Source of the DNA: Candidatus Auribacterota bacterium
Lineage (GTDB): Bacteria > Auribacterota > UBA6266
DNA length: 8,698 bases
NCBI GenBank assembly: GCA_016933315.1
Contig: JAFGBE010000056.1
Location: 1 to 8,698 of the forward strand
Reading direction: 5' to 3'
Below the pieces are notes generated by a model. The model was not told the DNA's origin, searched no databases, and was given only the letters and a program-made list of their open reading frames with translations. Positions within the stretch are counted from its first letter, which is position 1; each line of letters begins with the position of its first letter. The translations under genes were made by a program, and so were the position numbers. Shown piece after piece: positions 1-6,629 of the stretch.

Positions 1-215
1 CCCTGTGTATTTATCAGGAGCAGATAACTCCCGTCTTGGGCGGCAGGATGGCTTCCACCTCCTGCTACACGATAAGCCTCTCCGAACTGCGTCCAGTTTA
101 GGCCTACGTTTCCGCCTTCGGTTTCAAAGCTGTTATTTAGCAGGACATTGGCTGAAGAGAAAGCGCTCTGGAGAAAAAATAAGCAAAAAACAAAAAGCAG
201 AGCAGCTTTTTTCAT
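1..215 (-). CDS. Secreted protein, N-terminal part only (cut by left window edge)
   Basis: Reading the minus strand from ATG at 215 gives an open frame of 71 codons that runs off the window. It begins MKKAALLFVFCLFFLQSAFSSA, a clear Sec signal peptide: two lysines, a hydrophobic core of about 15 residues, then small residues before a likely cleavage near residue 22. The mature part starts NVLLNNSFE and continues with a Gly/Asn-rich stretch (NWTQFGEAYRV, then AAQDGSYLLL). That opening is familiar from extracellular carbohydrate-binding-like beta-sandwich modules and from PEP-CTERM proteins, but the fold cannot be confirmed from 50 residues. A GGAG Shine-Dalgarno motif (plus-strand 222-225) stands 6 nt before the ATG, supporting the start. 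The gene follows the PEP-CTERM gene on the same strand after 86 nt, with no clear terminator between. It may be another surface protein of the same kind; a C-terminal sorting signal would lie outside the window. Confidence 0.75.
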   Translation of the reverse strand, partial: MKKAALLFVFCLFFLQSAFSSANVLLNNSFETEGGNVGLNWTQFGEAYRVAGGGSHPAAQDGSYLLLINTQ

Positions 216-266
216 AATGCGCTCCATTCTCCCGTTTGAATTAACGATTCGGAAACAAGTTAAATA

Positions 267-272
267 ATTATA
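267..272 (-). promoter_or_regulatory. Possible -10 box for the partial secreted-protein gene
   Basis: The minus strand reads TATAAT here, 52 nt before the ATG at 215. No convincing -35 box is found 16-18 nt upstream (the sequence there is T/C-rich), so this may be chance in AT-rich DNA or a weak or extended promoter. Confidence 0.25.
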
Positions 273-301
273 AAGGAATGTCCGCAAAAAGAGAAGAAAA
301 A

Positions 302-1165
302 TTATTTTTTAAATTTGCGGAAGAAGAAAAGAAGAACGGAAACACCCAATGCGCATAACGCGTTTGCGCCGGGTTCGGGCACGGCGAAGAAGTTTGCGCC
401 GAAAATATTATCGTCTTCAGAGACCGAAAACGGCGAATATGCCGAGCCGGATGTCCCAAGTATGGCGACTCCGAAAGTGTCCGAGTTGCTCATATTCCAG
501 TTTGTTTCGTCTATGGTAAAGGTTGCGTCCCCGCACTCGTAATCATCTGTAATGGTCACCCAAGTGCCGTCATTATCGTACTGCGCGAAAACAGTGTGCG
601 AATTCGCATCGTAAAGCAAACGTATGGTCGCGGAGGAAAGATATGATTGTTCGACAAAGACCTCTTCGGGCAGGCCGTCTGTAAATGTCTCAAACGCAAG
701 CGCGTAACTAAATCCTTCTCCGTTCCATACCGCTGAAAGCCCCAAAGTAGCCCAATCACCGCCGATTTCAATACCCTGGTAAGGGTCAGAATTGTTTTCG
801 AGGGCAAGCCCGAAGGAAACTATATCTCCGTAATCAAGCTCGGTAAGGGTTGAGCAAAGGACAGAAACATCAAGCTGCACGGTCCAGCCGTCGCTGTAAC
901 TGCCTTCATTGAGACTCCATTCGTGGTAGGCATACCCGTCATCGGTCGCGGAGGACGTGGAATAATACATGCCGTCGTTTTGTGAAAGGGTTCCGTTATT
1001 CCTTGAGTAAAGTTCATACCATTTGTTTGTGTCGTAAGTTGAGCCCGCAAAGTCGTCCGAGCCGAAAAAGTTCGAGCCTTCGCCAGAAGTTATGCCTCCG
1101 GAGGTGATAAACATAGACAGCGTAAAAACCGCGTTAAATTTTAAGAATTTATTTGTAATTTTCAT
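302..1165 (-). CDS. PEP-CTERM sorting domain-containing secreted protein, function unknown
   Basis: The product is 287 residues. Residues 1-28 form a signal peptide (KITNK, then a hydrophobic stretch ending in small residues). The C terminus shows the tripartite PEP-CTERM signal: VPEP at 262-265, a hydrophobic segment at about 266-281 (ALCALGVSVLLFFF) and a basic tail RKFKK. In known systems this signal is recognised by an exosortase, which cuts and anchors or releases the protein during export with exopolysaccharide; no exosortase gene is in this window. The body (30-255) is acidic and rich in Gly, Ser, Thr, Asp and aromatic residues. It has alternating strand-like segments such as GWTVQLDVSV and TIRLLYDANSHTVFAQYD, which suggests a LamG-like jelly-roll; that is inference. 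Two cysteines (104 and 211) could form a disulfide. The ATG at 1165 follows a weak GGGG site and a strong promoter at 1201-1229. Confidence 0.85.
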   Translation of the reverse strand: MKITNKFLKFNAVFTLSMFITSGGITSGEGSNFFGSDDFAGSTYDTNKWYELYSRNNGTLSQNDGMYYSTSSATDDGYAYHEWSLNEGSYSDGWTVQLDVSVLCSTLTELDYGDIVSFGLALENNSDPYQGIEIGGDWATLGLSAVWNGEGFSYALAFETFTDGLPEEVFVEQSYLSSATIRLLYDANSHTVFAQYDNDGTWVTITDDYECGDATFTIDETNWNMSNSDTFGVAILGTSGSAYSPFSVSEDDNIFGANFFAVPEPGANALCALGVSVLLFFFRKFKK

Positions 1166-1200
1166 AATGTCAGCCCCGGAATAAAAACAAGCGGGAATTC

Positions 1201-1229
1201 ATTAAAACACAGGAACAGGTCTTTGTCAA
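1201..1229 (-). promoter_or_regulatory. Sigma70-type promoter of the PEP-CTERM gene
   Basis: On the minus strand a perfect TTGACA -35 box (1224-1229) is followed by a 17-nt spacer and TTTAAT as -10 (1201-1206). It lies 36 nt upstream of the ATG at 1165, giving a leader of about 30 nt. Confidence 0.7.
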
Positions 1230-1284
1230 GGGGGTACAGGGTTCCTTCAGGCGGTGGCGTGTGTCGGGGCAATTGGGAATTGTA

Positions 1285-1313
1285 TTGACAAATAATGACG
1301 ATAAAAATAAAAT
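1285..1313 (+). promoter_or_regulatory. Sigma70-type promoter of the eno operon
   Basis: TTGACA (1285-1290), a 17-nt spacer and TAAAAT (1308-1313) fit the consensus at 11 of 12 positions. Transcription would start near 1320, leaving a leader of about 140 nt before the enolase start. A short inverted repeat, CAATT-GGG-AATTG (1270-1282), sits directly upstream of the -35 box and could be an operator; that is only a positional guess. Confidence 0.7.
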
Positions 1314-1326
1314 CATAGTTCACAAA

Positions 1327-1344
1327 TAAGTTAAGTAAGTTAAG
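1327..1344 (+). repeat. Tandem 9-mer TAAGTTAAG x2
   Basis: Two exact copies of TAAGTTAAG stand head to tail at the very start of the predicted eno leader. They resemble the AGTT-containing octamers that follow and may be part of the same iterated array. Confidence 0.6.
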
Positions 1345-1353
1345 CAGAGGAAC

Positions 1354-1443
1354 GGTTCAACAGTTGAGTAGTTGGAAAATGAAAAGTTTGAAACTGTTTA
1401 TCTGCCTGACTGTTAAACTACTGAACCGCTAAACTATTGAACT
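1354..1443. repeat. Octamer iterated repeat in two inverted arms, eno leader
   Basis: The left arm (1354-1377, plus strand) reads as consecutive octamers GGTTCAAC, AGTTGAGT, AGTTGGAA. The right arm (1404-1443), read on the minus strand, is AGTTCAAT, AGTTTAGC, GGTTCAGT, AGTTTAAC and a degenerate AGTCAGGC. All share the pattern RGTTNRRN with an 8-nt period. Because the arms face each other they can pair as a long imperfect hairpin: about 16 of the outer 20 positions match, counting one G-U pair. AGTAGTT at 1367-1373 pairs exactly with AACTACT at 1416-1422. The loop region holds a further palindrome, AGTTTGAAACT (1385-1395). The element ends 9 nt before the enolase Shine-Dalgarno site, so it lies inside the predicted 5' leader. 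Confidence 0.7.
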
Positions 1444-1462
1444 GTTTAATGTGGAGGATAAT

Positions 1463-2752
1463 GTGACGACAATATTAAGCGTTAAAGGACGTGAAATCCT
1501 GGATTCCAGAGGCAACCCGACAGTCGAAGTTGATGTGACGCTTGAAGGAGGGTTTTTAGGCCGAGCGGAAGTGCCTTCAGGCGCATCCACCGGGGAACAC
1601 GAGGCGGTGGAGCTGAGAGACGGGGATAAAAAAAGGTATTCCGGCAAAGGTGTGTCAAAAGCCGTAAAGAACGTTAATGAAGTGATCGCTCCCGCGGTTG
1701 TCGGGATGGATGCGACCGACCAGGTTTCCCTGGACAGAAGGCTGCTGGAGCTTGACGGCACGGAAAATAAATCCAAACTCGGAGCCAATGCCGTGCTCGG
1801 TGTTTCCATGGCCGGACTTAAAGCGGCCGCGGCGATTTCGGGGTTGCCGCTTTACCAGTATATAGGAGGGGTCGGCGCGAAAACGCTTCCTGTCCCGATG
1901 ATGAACATCCTTAACGGCGGCGCGCATTCGGATGCGCCTGTGGATCTCCAGGAATTCATGATTATGCCCAAAGGGGCATGTTGCTTCAGGGAAGCCCTCA
2001 GGATGGGCGCCGAAGTTTTCCATGTGCTGAAAGGCGTTTTGAAGAAAAAGGGGTATGCCACGGCTGTCGGCGACGAAGGAGGATTTGCTCCTTCCCTGAA
2101 AAATAACGAGGAAGCGATTGAAGTTATTCTGGAAGCGGTTGACAAGTCGGGATACAAGGCGGGCAAAGATATCTTCATCGCGCTTGACCCCGCGGCGTCC
2201 GAGTTGTGGAACCATGCGGCTGAAGAGGGCAAAAAGGGTTATAAATTCTGGAAATCAACGGGGAAAATAATTTCCTCCGAGGAAATGGTCTCTTTCTGGG
2301 TCGGGCTTGTTAAGAAGTATCCGATGATAATATCTCTTGAAGACGGGATGGCGGAGGATGACTGGAAAGGCTGGAAACTTTTGACGGAACAGCTGGGAAG
2401 CAAAATGCAGCTTGTGGGAGACGACCTGTTTGTAACGAACACAAAGCGGCTTCAGGAAGGCATAGATAAAGACATCGCCAATTCAATACTGATAAAAGTC
2501 AACCAGATAGGCACTATTTCCGAAACTCTCGACGCCATAGAGATGGCCAAGAGGGCCGGCTACACGGCAGTGGTAAGCCATCGTTCCGGAGAGACCGAAG
2601 ATTCCACAATAGCCGATATCGCTGTCGGGACGAATTGCGGCCAGATAAAGACGGGTTCGGCATGCAGGACAGACAGGATATGCAAGTATAACCAGCTGCT
2701 CAGAATAGAAGAACAGCTTGGCGATGGGGCATGTTACGGGGGAACGATATGA
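1463..2752 (+). CDS. eno: Enolase (phosphopyruvate hydratase)
   Basis: Enolase converts 2-phosphoglycerate to phosphoenolpyruvate in cytosolic glycolysis. With GTG at 1463 the product is 429 residues, the normal length, and begins MTTILSVKGREILDSRG like other enolases. GGAGG at 1453-1457 stands 5 nt before this GTG. The longer reading from GTG 1451 would place that ribosome site inside the gene, so 1463 is preferred. Numbered from 1463, visible features are the SGAST loop (39-43), acid/base Glu205 in GDEGGFAP, metal ligands Asp242 (ALDPAAS), Glu293 (SLEDG) and Asp320 (VGDDLF), catalytic Lys345 (LIKVNQIGT), and SHRSGETEDS at 372-381. All key residues are present. Cysteines occupy places usually held by small residues (GACCF near 173, SACRTDRICKYN near 399-410). 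The gene heads the operon and overlaps the next gene by 4 nt (ATGA), a layout like eno-ftsB of proteobacteria. Confidence 0.97.
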   Translation: MTTILSVKGREILDSRGNPTVEVDVTLEGGFLGRAEVPSGASTGEHEAVELRDGDKKRYSGKGVSKAVKNVNEVIAPAVVGMDATDQVSLDRRLLELDGTENKSKLGANAVLGVSMAGLKAAAAISGLPLYQYIGGVGAKTLPVPMMNILNGGAHSDAPVDLQEFMIMPKGACCFREALRMGAEVFHVLKGVLKKKGYATAVGDEGGFAPSLKNNEEAIEVILEAVDKSGYKAGKDIFIALDPAASELWNHAAEEGKKGYKFWKSTGKIISSEEMVSFWVGLVKKYPMIISLEDGMAEDDWKGWKLLTEQLGSKMQLVGDDLFVTNTKRLQEGIDKDIANSILIKVNQIGTISETLDAIEMAKRAGYTAVVSHRSGETEDSTIADIAVGTNCGQIKTGSACRTDRICKYNQLLRIEEQLGDGACYGGTI

Positions 2753-3045
2753 AGAGGCAGGATTTGCTTCTCCGCCTCAGAAGTATATTGATTTCGATAG
2801 TATTTATTGTTATTGTATTATTAGCGGTAATTCTTTTAGTGCCTAAATGGATAGGAAGAGGTTCTTTAATAAAACAGGAAAAAGGACTGGAAGAAGCGGT
2901 TGAGGCTCTCGAGGACAAAAACCTTAAGCTGAAACAGGAAAAAGACGCCCTTGAAAACGATCCTGTTTACCTCGAGAAGATTGCAAGGGATGAGCTCGGG
3001 CTCAAGCGGGCGGATGAGATAATCTATAAATTCGAAGACGAATGA
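2749..3045 (+). CDS. ftsB: FtsB/DivIC-family septum formation initiator protein
   Basis: From ATG 2749 the product is 98 residues: a short basic cytoplasmic start (MKRQ...RLR), one membrane segment at about 12-32, a coiled coil at about 39-70 rich in Glu, Lys and Leu, and the family's end motif DPVYLEKIARDELGL (71-85) followed by a YKF-like close. Family members form the FtsQ-FtsB-FtsL complex that signals septal peptidoglycan synthesis at mid-cell. The start at 2749 overlaps the eno stop as ATGA, with a GGGGGA-type ribosome site just upstream. An in-frame ATG at 2731 would add six residues inside eno and is less likely. Adjacency to eno matches the eno-ftsB order known from proteobacteria. 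The symbol follows family and context; DivIC would be equally fair. Confidence 0.85.
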   Translation: MKRQDLLLRLRSILISIVFIVIVLLAVILLVPKWIGRGSLIKQEKGLEEAVEALEDKNLKLKQEKDALENDPVYLEKIARDELGLKRADEIIYKFEDE

Positions 3046-3060
3046 TTTCGGCGGATTTTT

Positions 3061-4449
3061 ATGCGAAAGAAAAAAAAGTTTAGGATCAGGGAGTCCGTAA
3101 GCGGGTATCTTTTTATCCTGCCGAATTTCCTCGGTTTCTTCTGTTTTACTTTTTTCCCTGTGCTGTTTTCCTTTTATCTGGGTTTTGTCGACTGGGACAT
3201 AATAAAACCCATGAAGTTTGTCATGTTCAAGAATTTTAACAAGCTTATGCTTTTCCATGTGCGGGAAATCGGCGAGAGCGGGTTGCAGTTCCCCTGGACG
3301 CTCGAAATGGATGTTATTTTCTGCTGTATGATGTTTATAGCGTCCGCGCTGCTCGTGCTGAGATTCTTCCTCCAGCAGATGCAATACTGCCGCCAGGCGA
3401 CCGGCAAATATTTTTTCAGAGGGACATTTAATTTGATTCCGGTGGTATTGATTCTGTTTTCCGCTGGCCTTTTTGTCAGATGGATGTCTATGCTGGGAAT
3501 CATCCCGGGCAGCACTTACAACTGCTATTTTATCGGGGCGGACATGATTGTGCGCGCCGGAACTTTCCTCGGGCTTTCGATACTGTTTCTTTTTATAGCT
3601 ATGCTTCTTTCTTTCATAGGCGCGTATTTTCGCGCCTGCGATTTCAGGTTTGAAAAATCTTCCGATGTATTCCTGTCGTTTCTTCCGGCAGCCGTAATAC
3701 TTCTGAACCTTTTTCCCGTGTGGGGTTTTTCGAACGATATATGGGAAGCCAATGACCCTTATTTCTGGCAGTTTCTGGGCAACACACTGTTTATGATGCT
3801 GGCCATCCCCATAGGTATGTTCGCATCGCTGGGGCTGGCTCTTTTAATGAACAAAAAACTGAAGGGGATAGTGTTTTTCAGGGCCGTTTATTTCCTGCCT
3901 TCCATCTGCGCCGGCGTTGCGCTGTATGTTTTGTGGAGATGGATATATAACACGGACCTTGGCCTGCTGAACACGCTTTTGAGTTACATCGGGATACCCA
4001 AAGTGGAATGGCTCACCAGCACGGCGTGGTCAAAACCGTCATTGATGCTGATGAGTATATGGACCGGCGTGGGCGGGTATAATATGATACTTTATCTTGC
4101 GGGCCTGCAGGGGATACCTCTTGACCTTTATGAGGCCGCGGATATAGACGGGGCCAACGGCTGGCAGAAATTCTGGTCGGTGACGTGGCCGATGCTTTCT
4201 CCAACGACTTTCTTTATTTTTGTGATGAGCGTCATAGGGGGATTCCAGGGAGGATTCGACGCGGCTTATATCATGACCGGGGGCGGCCCTGCCGGGTCGA
4301 CGACGACATTGAGTTACTATATTTATAACAACGCTTACGCGTGGTTTAAAATGGGGTACGCAGCGTCTATCGCATGGGTGCTTTTCGCGCTTGTTTTCGT
4401 TGTCACGCTGTTTAACTGGAAATTCGGAGGAAAGGTGGTTCATTACTGA
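3061..4449 (+). CDS. MalF-type sugar ABC transporter permease with large membrane insertion
   Basis: This is one of two inner-membrane subunits of a carbohydrate importer. The N terminus (GYLFILPNFLGFF, 15-27, leading into FVDW) and everything from NDPYFWQFLGNTLF (231) to the end align by eye with ordinary permeases of about 290 residues. That includes the LPSICAGVALYVLWRWIYN region and the EAA loop E358-A-A-x-x-D363-G364, which docks to the ATPase. Between residues about 64 and 230 lies extra sequence not found in standard members. It has about four hydrophobic segments (85-106, 122-148, 164-190, 203-222), making 462 residues in all. E. coli MalF is also long, but through a soluble periplasmic P2 loop, whereas this insertion is membranous. 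GGCGGA (3050-3055) serves as ribosome site 15 nt after the ftsB-like stop. The stop overlaps the next start (TGATG). Substrate is unknown; no binding protein or ATPase is nearby. Confidence 0.9.
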   Translation: MRKKKKFRIRESVSGYLFILPNFLGFFCFTFFPVLFSFYLGFVDWDIIKPMKFVMFKNFNKLMLFHVREIGESGLQFPWTLEMDVIFCCMMFIASALLVLRFFLQQMQYCRQATGKYFFRGTFNLIPVVLILFSAGLFVRWMSMLGIIPGSTYNCYFIGADMIVRAGTFLGLSILFLFIAMLLSFIGAYFRACDFRFEKSSDVFLSFLPAAVILLNLFPVWGFSNDIWEANDPYFWQFLGNTLFMMLAIPIGMFASLGLALLMNKKLKGIVFFRAVYFLPSICAGVALYVLWRWIYNTDLGLLNTLLSYIGIPKVEWLTSTAWSKPSLMLMSIWTGVGGYNMILYLAGLQGIPLDLYEAADIDGANGWQKFWSVTWPMLSPTTFFIFVMSVIGGFQGGFDAAYIMTGGGPAGSTTTLSYYIYNNAYAWFKMGYAASIAWVLFALVFVVTLFNWKFGGKVVHY

Positions 4450-5927
4450 TGGTTAAGCAAAAAGCGAAAGCAAAATTCGTGAGCTCGCTTAAGGAAATGG
4501 GCCTTCTGAAAAGGTTTTTTTACTATGGCATGCTTTCTTTCATAGGCATTACCATGCTGCTTCCTTTCTTCTGGATGGTTTCGACTTCATTGAAGGATGA
4601 AGGGGAAGTCTTTTCTTTCCCCCCGACGTGGATACCTTCCGAGACAAATTATTTTACGTCTTATGATAAGGCGCTGGTTGACTCGGTTATTGAATACAGG
4701 AAAGATAAAAATATTGCCGAAGGCCTGGAGGATATCCAGGCTCTCGCGGCGAAAGCCCCCGACTCGGCGGAGATGGCGCTTAATATAAAGATTATAAAAA
4801 GAATATCGGCGGTAAAAATACTCAGCGGCGAATATGAAGGAAGGGAAGTCGACATCGACAGTTCCCTGGTGTCGAATTATGTGCCCAACTGGCTTACCCC
4901 CTGGAAAAAGAAGCCCGCGGTTTCCGCCGGCGAAATAATGAAAAGCCTGGGGCTTATAGAAAGGGGAGACAGGATTCCCGCGGGGCTCAATGTTAAAGTT
5001 CCCTGTGAAGTGCTGAAGGTCAAGCTTTTCGTGAAAATCACCGATGAAGAAACCCCTCTGCTGGATGAAAAATGCTGGATACCCGCCGGCAAACTTAAAG
5101 AAGAATGGAAACCGGTTTTCAGGTGGGATAATTATCCCAAGGCGTGGAAAGCCCTGCCGTTCGGCAGAGCGTATATAAACAGTATTATAGTCGCCCTGTG
5201 TGTGACCTTCGGGCAGGCATTCACGAGTTCCATGGCGGCTTACGCTTTTGCGAGGCTTCATTTCCCCGGCAGGGATAAGATATTTTTGCTCTATCTTGCC
5301 ACTATGATGATTCCCGGAGCGGTTACTATGATACCTGTTTTTATCATTATGAAGCTTGCTCCCGATATGCTGAACCTGGTAAGCGCCAAGATAGGCACTT
5401 TTTTCTACCAGCTTTTCGGGGGCTCGCCCGATGTGCAGATCCTGACCGAATTCTGGGACAGCAAGTTTGAGATATTGGGGCACTATATAGGCCGTCCCAT
5501 AGGGCTGGATTCCTATTTTGCGCTGATAGTCCCGGGGCTTTGCAGCGCTTACGGAACATTCATGCTGCGGCAGTTTTTTATGAGCATACCCGTTGACCTT
5601 GAAGATGCCGCCAAGATAGACGGATGCAGCCTGTTCGGCATATATATAAGGATAATACTGCCTCTTTCAAAGCCCGCGCTTGCCACGCTTGTAACGTTTA
5701 CATTCATGGCTGTGTGGCGCGATTTCATGTGGCCCTTGATAGTCTGTTCCAGCGACCAGATGAAAACGCTTCCGGTCCTGCTTGCCTCTTTCCAGGGGGT
5801 CTATAACACACAGTACACGCTTCTGATGGCCGCGTCCCTTATCGTATTGATGCCGGTGATACTGGTGTTCCTTTTCAACCAGAGGTTCTTTATCGAAGGA
5901 ATTCAGCTTGGAGCGATTAAAGGCTGA
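4449..5927 (+). CDS. MalG-type sugar ABC transporter permease with periplasmic insertion
   Basis: This is the partner permease, 492 residues against a usual 270-300. The core is typical: first membrane segment 24-46, STSLKDEGEVFSFPPTWIPS (45-64), WDNYPKAWKALPFGRAYINSIIVA (226-249), AAYAFARLHFPGRD, and the EAA loop D386-A-A-K-I-D-G392 followed by ILPLSKPALATL. The end LASFQGVYNTQYTLLMAAS...FNQRFFIEGI is also normal. A first insertion (about 66-224) is hydrophilic and should lie outside the membrane on the binding-protein side. It has a helical, charged first half and a strand-rich second half (VPCEVLKVKLFVKI). A second insertion of about 50 residues (about 303-352, IGTFFYQLFGG...EILGHYIGRP) extends a later external loop. 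GGAGG and AGGTGG upstream (4426-4438) and the one-base TGATG overlap indicate coupled translation with the first permease. The transported sugar cannot be told. Confidence 0.9.
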   Translation: MVKQKAKAKFVSSLKEMGLLKRFFYYGMLSFIGITMLLPFFWMVSTSLKDEGEVFSFPPTWIPSETNYFTSYDKALVDSVIEYRKDKNIAEGLEDIQALAAKAPDSAEMALNIKIIKRISAVKILSGEYEGREVDIDSSLVSNYVPNWLTPWKKKPAVSAGEIMKSLGLIERGDRIPAGLNVKVPCEVLKVKLFVKITDEETPLLDEKCWIPAGKLKEEWKPVFRWDNYPKAWKALPFGRAYINSIIVALCVTFGQAFTSSMAAYAFARLHFPGRDKIFLLYLATMMIPGAVTMIPVFIIMKLAPDMLNLVSAKIGTFFYQLFGGSPDVQILTEFWDSKFEILGHYIGRPIGLDSYFALIVPGLCSAYGTFMLRQFFMSIPVDLEDAAKIDGCSLFGIYIRIILPLSKPALATLVTFTFMAVWRDFMWPLIVCSSDQMKTLPVLLASFQGVYNTQYTLLMAASLIVLMPVILVFLFNQRFFIEGIQLGAIKG

Positions 5928-6622
5928 TGTCAGAGAATATCAAAGGGCCATCTCTACTTGTAAGGTTAAGTTTTCTTGATGTCTGTTCGAAGGGCTTCTG
6001 GCTCTTTTTTGATAACCTCGGTTTATTCCTTGTCTTAAGCCTGATCTGGTTTGCGCTTTGCTTATTCATTATCCCGATTCCGGCTGCCACGGCGGCGCTT
6101 ATCTATATGTCGGACAGGATAAGTTTCGGGGAAAGCGTCAGGGTGAAGGATTTTTTCGGCGCGTTTAAAAAGTATTTCCTGCCTTCCAACCTTGCTTTTC
6201 TAATACTGGCGTTTATCAGTTTCCTGGCGCTTAGCGGGTTCCTGTTTTACGGTTTTAGGTTTGGGTTGCCGGGAAAAGTGATAGCCGCCTTTATGGGATG
6301 CATCTTTATAATAAATATGATCGCGGCATTGTATGTTTTCCCTCTCTGCTTCAGGATAAAAAATCCGGCAGCTGTTCTCAAGGGAGCAGTGACGCTGGGG
6401 ATATGCCATCCCGCATTCTCGGTTATGCTGCTGGTTTTTATTATGATACTTTTTATTATAGGAGTAGTTACCGGCGGCGGGATTGTTCTTGTGACGCCGG
6501 GTTTGAGCGCGGCGGTGATAAGCAGCGCAATCAGGGAGCTTTCCTATAAATACGGATTTTCGGATATTCCCAGGAAACAGGAAAGGACACTGAAGGAAAC
6601 ATTTTTCCCGTGGAAGGAGTGA
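5927..6622 (+). CDS. DUF624/YesL-like membrane protein
   Basis: The 231-residue product is strongly hydrophobic, with about four or five membrane segments (roughly 31-50, 88-108, 118-140, 163-190). The pattern is that of the DUF624/YesL family: an N-terminal amphipathic stretch FWLFFDNLGLFLVLSLIWF, then IPIPAATAALIYMSDRI, a charged link ending in VKDFFGAFKKYFLPSNL, and a C-terminal region with PGLSAAVISSAIRELSYKYG. In Firmicutes such genes sit beside carbohydrate ABC permeases (for example yesL in the B. subtilis yes cluster), which agrees with this position. The biochemical role of the family is not established; assistance to or regulation of the transporter is inference. The start overlaps the MalG-type stop by one base (TGATG), with AAAGG just upstream, so expression is coupled. 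Confidence 0.8.
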   Translation: MSENIKGPSLLVRLSFLDVCSKGFWLFFDNLGLFLVLSLIWFALCLFIIPIPAATAALIYMSDRISFGESVRVKDFFGAFKKYFLPSNLAFLILAFISFLALSGFLFYGFRFGLPGKVIAAFMGCIFIINMIAALYVFPLCFRIKNPAAVLKGAVTLGICHPAFSVMLLVFIMILFIIGVVTGGGIVLVTPGLSAAVISSAIRELSYKYGFSDIPRKQERTLKETFFPWKE

Positions 6623-6629
6623 AGCTTCA

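Noticed and set aside
1320..1450. CRISPR array or riboswitch in the eno leader
   Set aside because: Repeat units are 8 nt, degenerate and without spacers, so not CRISPR; no conserved riboswitch core that I know is visible.
1451..1462. GTG at 1451 as enolase start (433 residues)
   Set aside because: The GGAGG ribosome site would then be inside the gene, and the four extra residues are not typical; GTG at 1463 gives the normal MTTI start at correct spacing.
1655..2215. Minus-strand frames of 186 and 126 codons opposite eno
   Set aside because: Enolase is certain in the plus frame; the opposite frames have no start signal and no family features.
4587..5483. 298-codon minus-strand open frame
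   Set aside because: It is fully antisense to the MalG-type permease, which has clear homology and coupled starts; the minus-frame protein shows no recognisable motif or ribosome site.
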